From NCBI GenBank assembly GCA_023249225.1, contig JAHFDA010000010.1, positions 1 to 59,779 on the forward strand: a stretch of 59,779 bases of DNA, given 5' to 3'. Positions 58,117-59,779 of this stretch are shown here, one piece after another. Both the position numbers and the translations under genes were made by a program. Each line of letters opens with the position of its first letter. The first letter of the stretch is position 1. The notes below the pieces were generated by a model that made no database searches, had not been told where the DNA came from, and saw only the letters and a program-made list of their open reading frames with translations. This DNA comes from a bacterium (GTDB lineage: Bacteria; Margulisbacteria; Marinamargulisbacteria; JAHFDA01).

Positions 58117-58869
58117 TTATTCCCGTCTTTGTTGCAGTTTCATGAGCAGGCGCAAGATTTCTATATAAAGCCATACCAACGTCACCAAAAGGCCAAAACC
58201 AGCGTACCACTCCATGTATTTAGGTAGCCCTTGTTCACTGGCGGTTTCAATAAAATCAAAATCCAAGACCAGATTCAGTGCGGCCACCACCACCACAAAC
58301 AAGCTAAAAATAATGCCAATGGGGCCGCTGGAGTGCAGCATGGGTATCTGAACCCCAAACATGCCAATCACCATGGACACCAGGTAAAAAAGCGCCAGTC
58401 CCCCGGTGGCAGCCACCACACCCAGCTTAAAGTTTTCGGTGGCTTTAATCAGGCCGCTGCGGTAAGCCATCAGCAGGCCAGCCAGCGTGCCAAAAGTAAT
58501 TGTGACTGCCTGAATGGCAAGGCCCGGATACAGGGCATCCACACTGGCCGAAAAAGCACCCAGAAACAAGCCTTCAAACACGGCATACACGGGCGCGGTT
58601 ACCGGGGACCATTCTTTTTTAAAGATCGTCACCAGAGCAGCGATAAAAGCAATGATGGCCCCACCTAATGTCAGCAGCGTCATGGGGCCAGCAGCCAACT
58701 GGCCGTAACTGACCCACGCAGCGGCAGCCGTGAGCAAAATTAAAAAGCCAGTCTTGTTGACCGTGCCTGCCAGCGTCATGACCTGGTTGTCAGCAGCAGA
58801 ATCAGGGGTCAGTATGCGCGCGCCTTTAAAGGCATTCTCGTTAAGCGCCGGGTTAGCGGTACGGATCAT
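58117..58869 (-). CDS. Bax inhibitor-1/YccA-family membrane protein
   Basis: This 250-residue protein has a hydrophilic N-terminus (MIRTANPALNENAFKG) then seven membrane helices; LFLGAFSASVDALYPG, VSMVIGMFGVQIPM and DFDFIETASEQGLPKYMEWY are typical of the bacterial BaxI_1 group. Members affect ion homeostasis and protease FtsH in other bacteria. AGGAGG (58882-58877, seven nt from the ATG) and TATAAT (58902-58897) give it a full conventional promoter and leader, in contrast to the leaderless genes nearby. Confidence 0.92.
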   Translation of the reverse strand: MIRTANPALNENAFKGARILTPDSAADNQVMTLAGTVNKTGFLILLTAAAAWVSYGQLAAGPMTLLTLGGAIIAFIAALVTIFKKEWSPVTAPVYAVFEGLFLGAFSASVDALYPGLAIQAVTITFGTLAGLLMAYRSGLIKATENFKLGVVAATGGLALFYLVSMVIGMFGVQIPMLHSSGPIGIIFSLFVVVVAALNLVLDFDFIETASEQGLPKYMEWYAGFGLLVTLVWLYIEILRLLMKLQQRRE

Positions 58870-58920
58870 GGATAAACCTCCTGCTTAGTTTTCACTATTA
58901 TAATCTACGCTGGTTTCTGA

Positions 58921-59703
58921 TCAGTGGATGAGTTGGTAGCACAGCGAACGCAGGCGCCGTCGCAACATACGCAGCTCAAACCACAGCCGACCACGCCACT
59001 GTTGGCTGACATACGCCACAGAATCACCGCTGGGGATCCACGGGTACTGTTCCTGACAAAGCTTAAATATGCGTTCGGCAATGGCTTCGGTTGTCAGGGT
59101 ATCGCGCGTCACAGGGCCGTGCATGCGGGTGTTCATGCCGCCGGGATTAAAAGCATAGACCCGGATGGGGTAGCCTTTTTCGCGGAATTCGTAGCCCATT
59201 GATTGTGCCAAACCATTTTGAGCAAACTTCACGGCTGCATAACCGGCATGTTCCGCTGCGCCAATCAGGCCAAAGACCGAGCCCACAAACACCACGCAAC
59301 CGGAGCCATGCTTCATAAACTCGGGTAATACGGTTTGCGTGATTTGCACGGGAGCGCCTACGCCCACAGTCCAGGCATTTTGCAAGGCCTTTAACGAGAG
59401 ATCTTGTGCAAAGGATTGGCAGCGTTCGGCGGCGTTATGAATCAGCACCTGGGGCTGATCCAGTTGTTTGATCTTTGCGCAAAGCAAGTCTACGTCGGCT
59501 GCCTGTGACAGGTCGCAGCGTAGAACCAAACAGTCTACGTGATTTTGAGTGAGTGCTGTTTTTAATCCTTCCAAAGCGGCAGAGTCACGGCCAAACGTAA
59601 AAATGTTAAAACCGGCTTGCGCGAAATGCAGGCACAGGGCTTTGCCAAGCCCCCGCCCCCCGCCCGAGATGATTGCCCACGGTCGAACCAAGTTAAAAAT
59701 CAT
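58921..59703 (-). CDS. Short-chain dehydrogenase/reductase
   Basis: This 260-residue classical SDR has the cofactor motif SGGGRGLGKALCLHFAQAGF (13-32), NAA (IHNAAE), the active-site S in VFVGSVFGLIG and the Y-x3-K in GYAAVKFAQNG, then PGGMNTRMHG. The substrate is not predictable; the C-terminal basic tail (RGRLWFELRMLRRRLRSLCY) may bind a membrane or a partner. It is divergent from a glycosyltransferase gene, suggesting envelope work (weak inference). Confidence 0.9.
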   Translation of the reverse strand: MIFNLVRPWAIISGGGRGLGKALCLHFAQAGFNIFTFGRDSAALEGLKTALTQNHVDCLVLRCDLSQAADVDLLCAKIKQLDQPQVLIHNAAERCQSFAQDLSLKALQNAWTVGVGAPVQITQTVLPEFMKHGSGCVVFVGSVFGLIGAAEHAGYAAVKFAQNGLAQSMGYEFREKGYPIRVYAFNPGGMNTRMHGPVTRDTLTTEAIAERIFKLCQEQYPWIPSGDSVAYVSQQWRGRLWFELRMLRRRLRSLCYQLIH

Positions 59704-59717
59704 TGTATGCTTTTAGG

Positions 59718-59779
59718 GTGAACCCGAGTCAAATTAATATTTCGGTGATCATCCCAGCGTATAACGAAGAAAAAGATCT
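59718..59779 (+). CDS. Glycosyltransferase family 2, N-terminal part (runs out of window)
   Basis: From the GTG at 59718 the visible 20 residues are MNPSQINISVIIPAYNEEKD, the classic start of GT-A family-2 glycosyltransferases. TATGCT ends six nt before the GTG, again the leaderless spacing. The remaining gene is outside the window. Confidence 0.85.
   Translation, partial: MNPSQINISVIIPAYNEEKD

Noticed and set aside
1-59779. CRISPR array
   Set aside because: No series of 20-40 bp repeats with regular unique spacers was seen; the only tandem repeats are the three 9-bp units at 55180-55210.
56078-59779. Direct repeat of the tRNA-Val 3' end (attachment site)
   Set aside because: No second copy of the T-arm/acceptor sequence was found within the window, so an integrated element cannot be delimited.

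Overview
The window looks like a chromosomal segment of a Gram-negative bacterium. Signs of this are secreted proteins with classical signal peptides, MetH, an NspC-type polyamine pathway, a one-piece tmRNA and BI-1/YccA. The taxon cannot be fixed from sequence alone; a deltaproteobacterial-like or candidate-phylum lineage is my best guess (inference). Base composition is close to balanced in most genes. It drops sharply in several accessory patches: about 4.5-4.65 kb, 51.8-53.9 kb and 56.1-58.1 kb. Only part of the genes have a Shine-Dalgarno. At least nine genes instead have a TATAAT-like box ending 5-7 nt before the start codon, which is the layout of leaderless transcripts.

Layout. 0-1 kb: end of a response-regulator receiver protein and an ORF6N gene. 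1-4.5 kb: metH. 4.5-5.7 kb: mobile mystery A/B (HTH plus Fic) in an AT-rich patch, then tRNA-Ile2(CAU). 5.8-8.8 kb: GGQ release-factor-like gene, aroE, NYN nuclease, nadC. 8.8-14.2 kb: accessory ATPases alternating with UDG family 4 and a nitrilase, an EF-hand protein and VapBC. 14.2-20.4 kb: M15-like peptidase, XerC/D, TlyA, a membrane-anchored PD-(D/E)XK-like protein, RecN, GlmS. 20.4-25 kb: a GNAT/LuxI-fold-like protein translationally coupled to a multi-TM GAF/PAS histidine kinase. 25-30.2 kb: EamA transporter, radical SAM protein, a secreted protein and two ATPases. 30.3-33.4 kb: a 992-residue ATP-grasp/TPR protein. 33.4-41.2 kb: two RelE-type toxin-antitoxin pairs, SAM hydrolase, TPP decarboxylase, CysQ-like phosphatase, aldo/keto reductase, paired secreted paralogues and an SGNH protein. 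41.4-46.3 kb: a 1623-residue protein with Hsp90/sacsin-like ATPase motifs and a C-terminal HExxH site. 46.3-51.8 kb: UDG family 5, an epimerase, carboxynorspermidine dehydrogenase and decarboxylase, GGCT and an FMN reductase. 51.9-55.2 kb: AbiE pair and a Fic protein. 55.2-59.8 kb: tmRNA, PpnP, tRNA-Val, a methyltransferase, an ORF6N remnant, BI-1, an SDR and the start of a GT2 glycosyltransferase.

Overall, housekeeping operons are repeatedly interrupted by small selfish or defence-like modules (toxin-antitoxin pairs, Fic, ORF6N, DUF4143-type ATPases). Many of these carry palindromes centred on their -10 box. The most unusual coding content is the giant GHKL/HExxH protein, the acyltransferase-like/kinase pair and the ATP-grasp/TPR protein.
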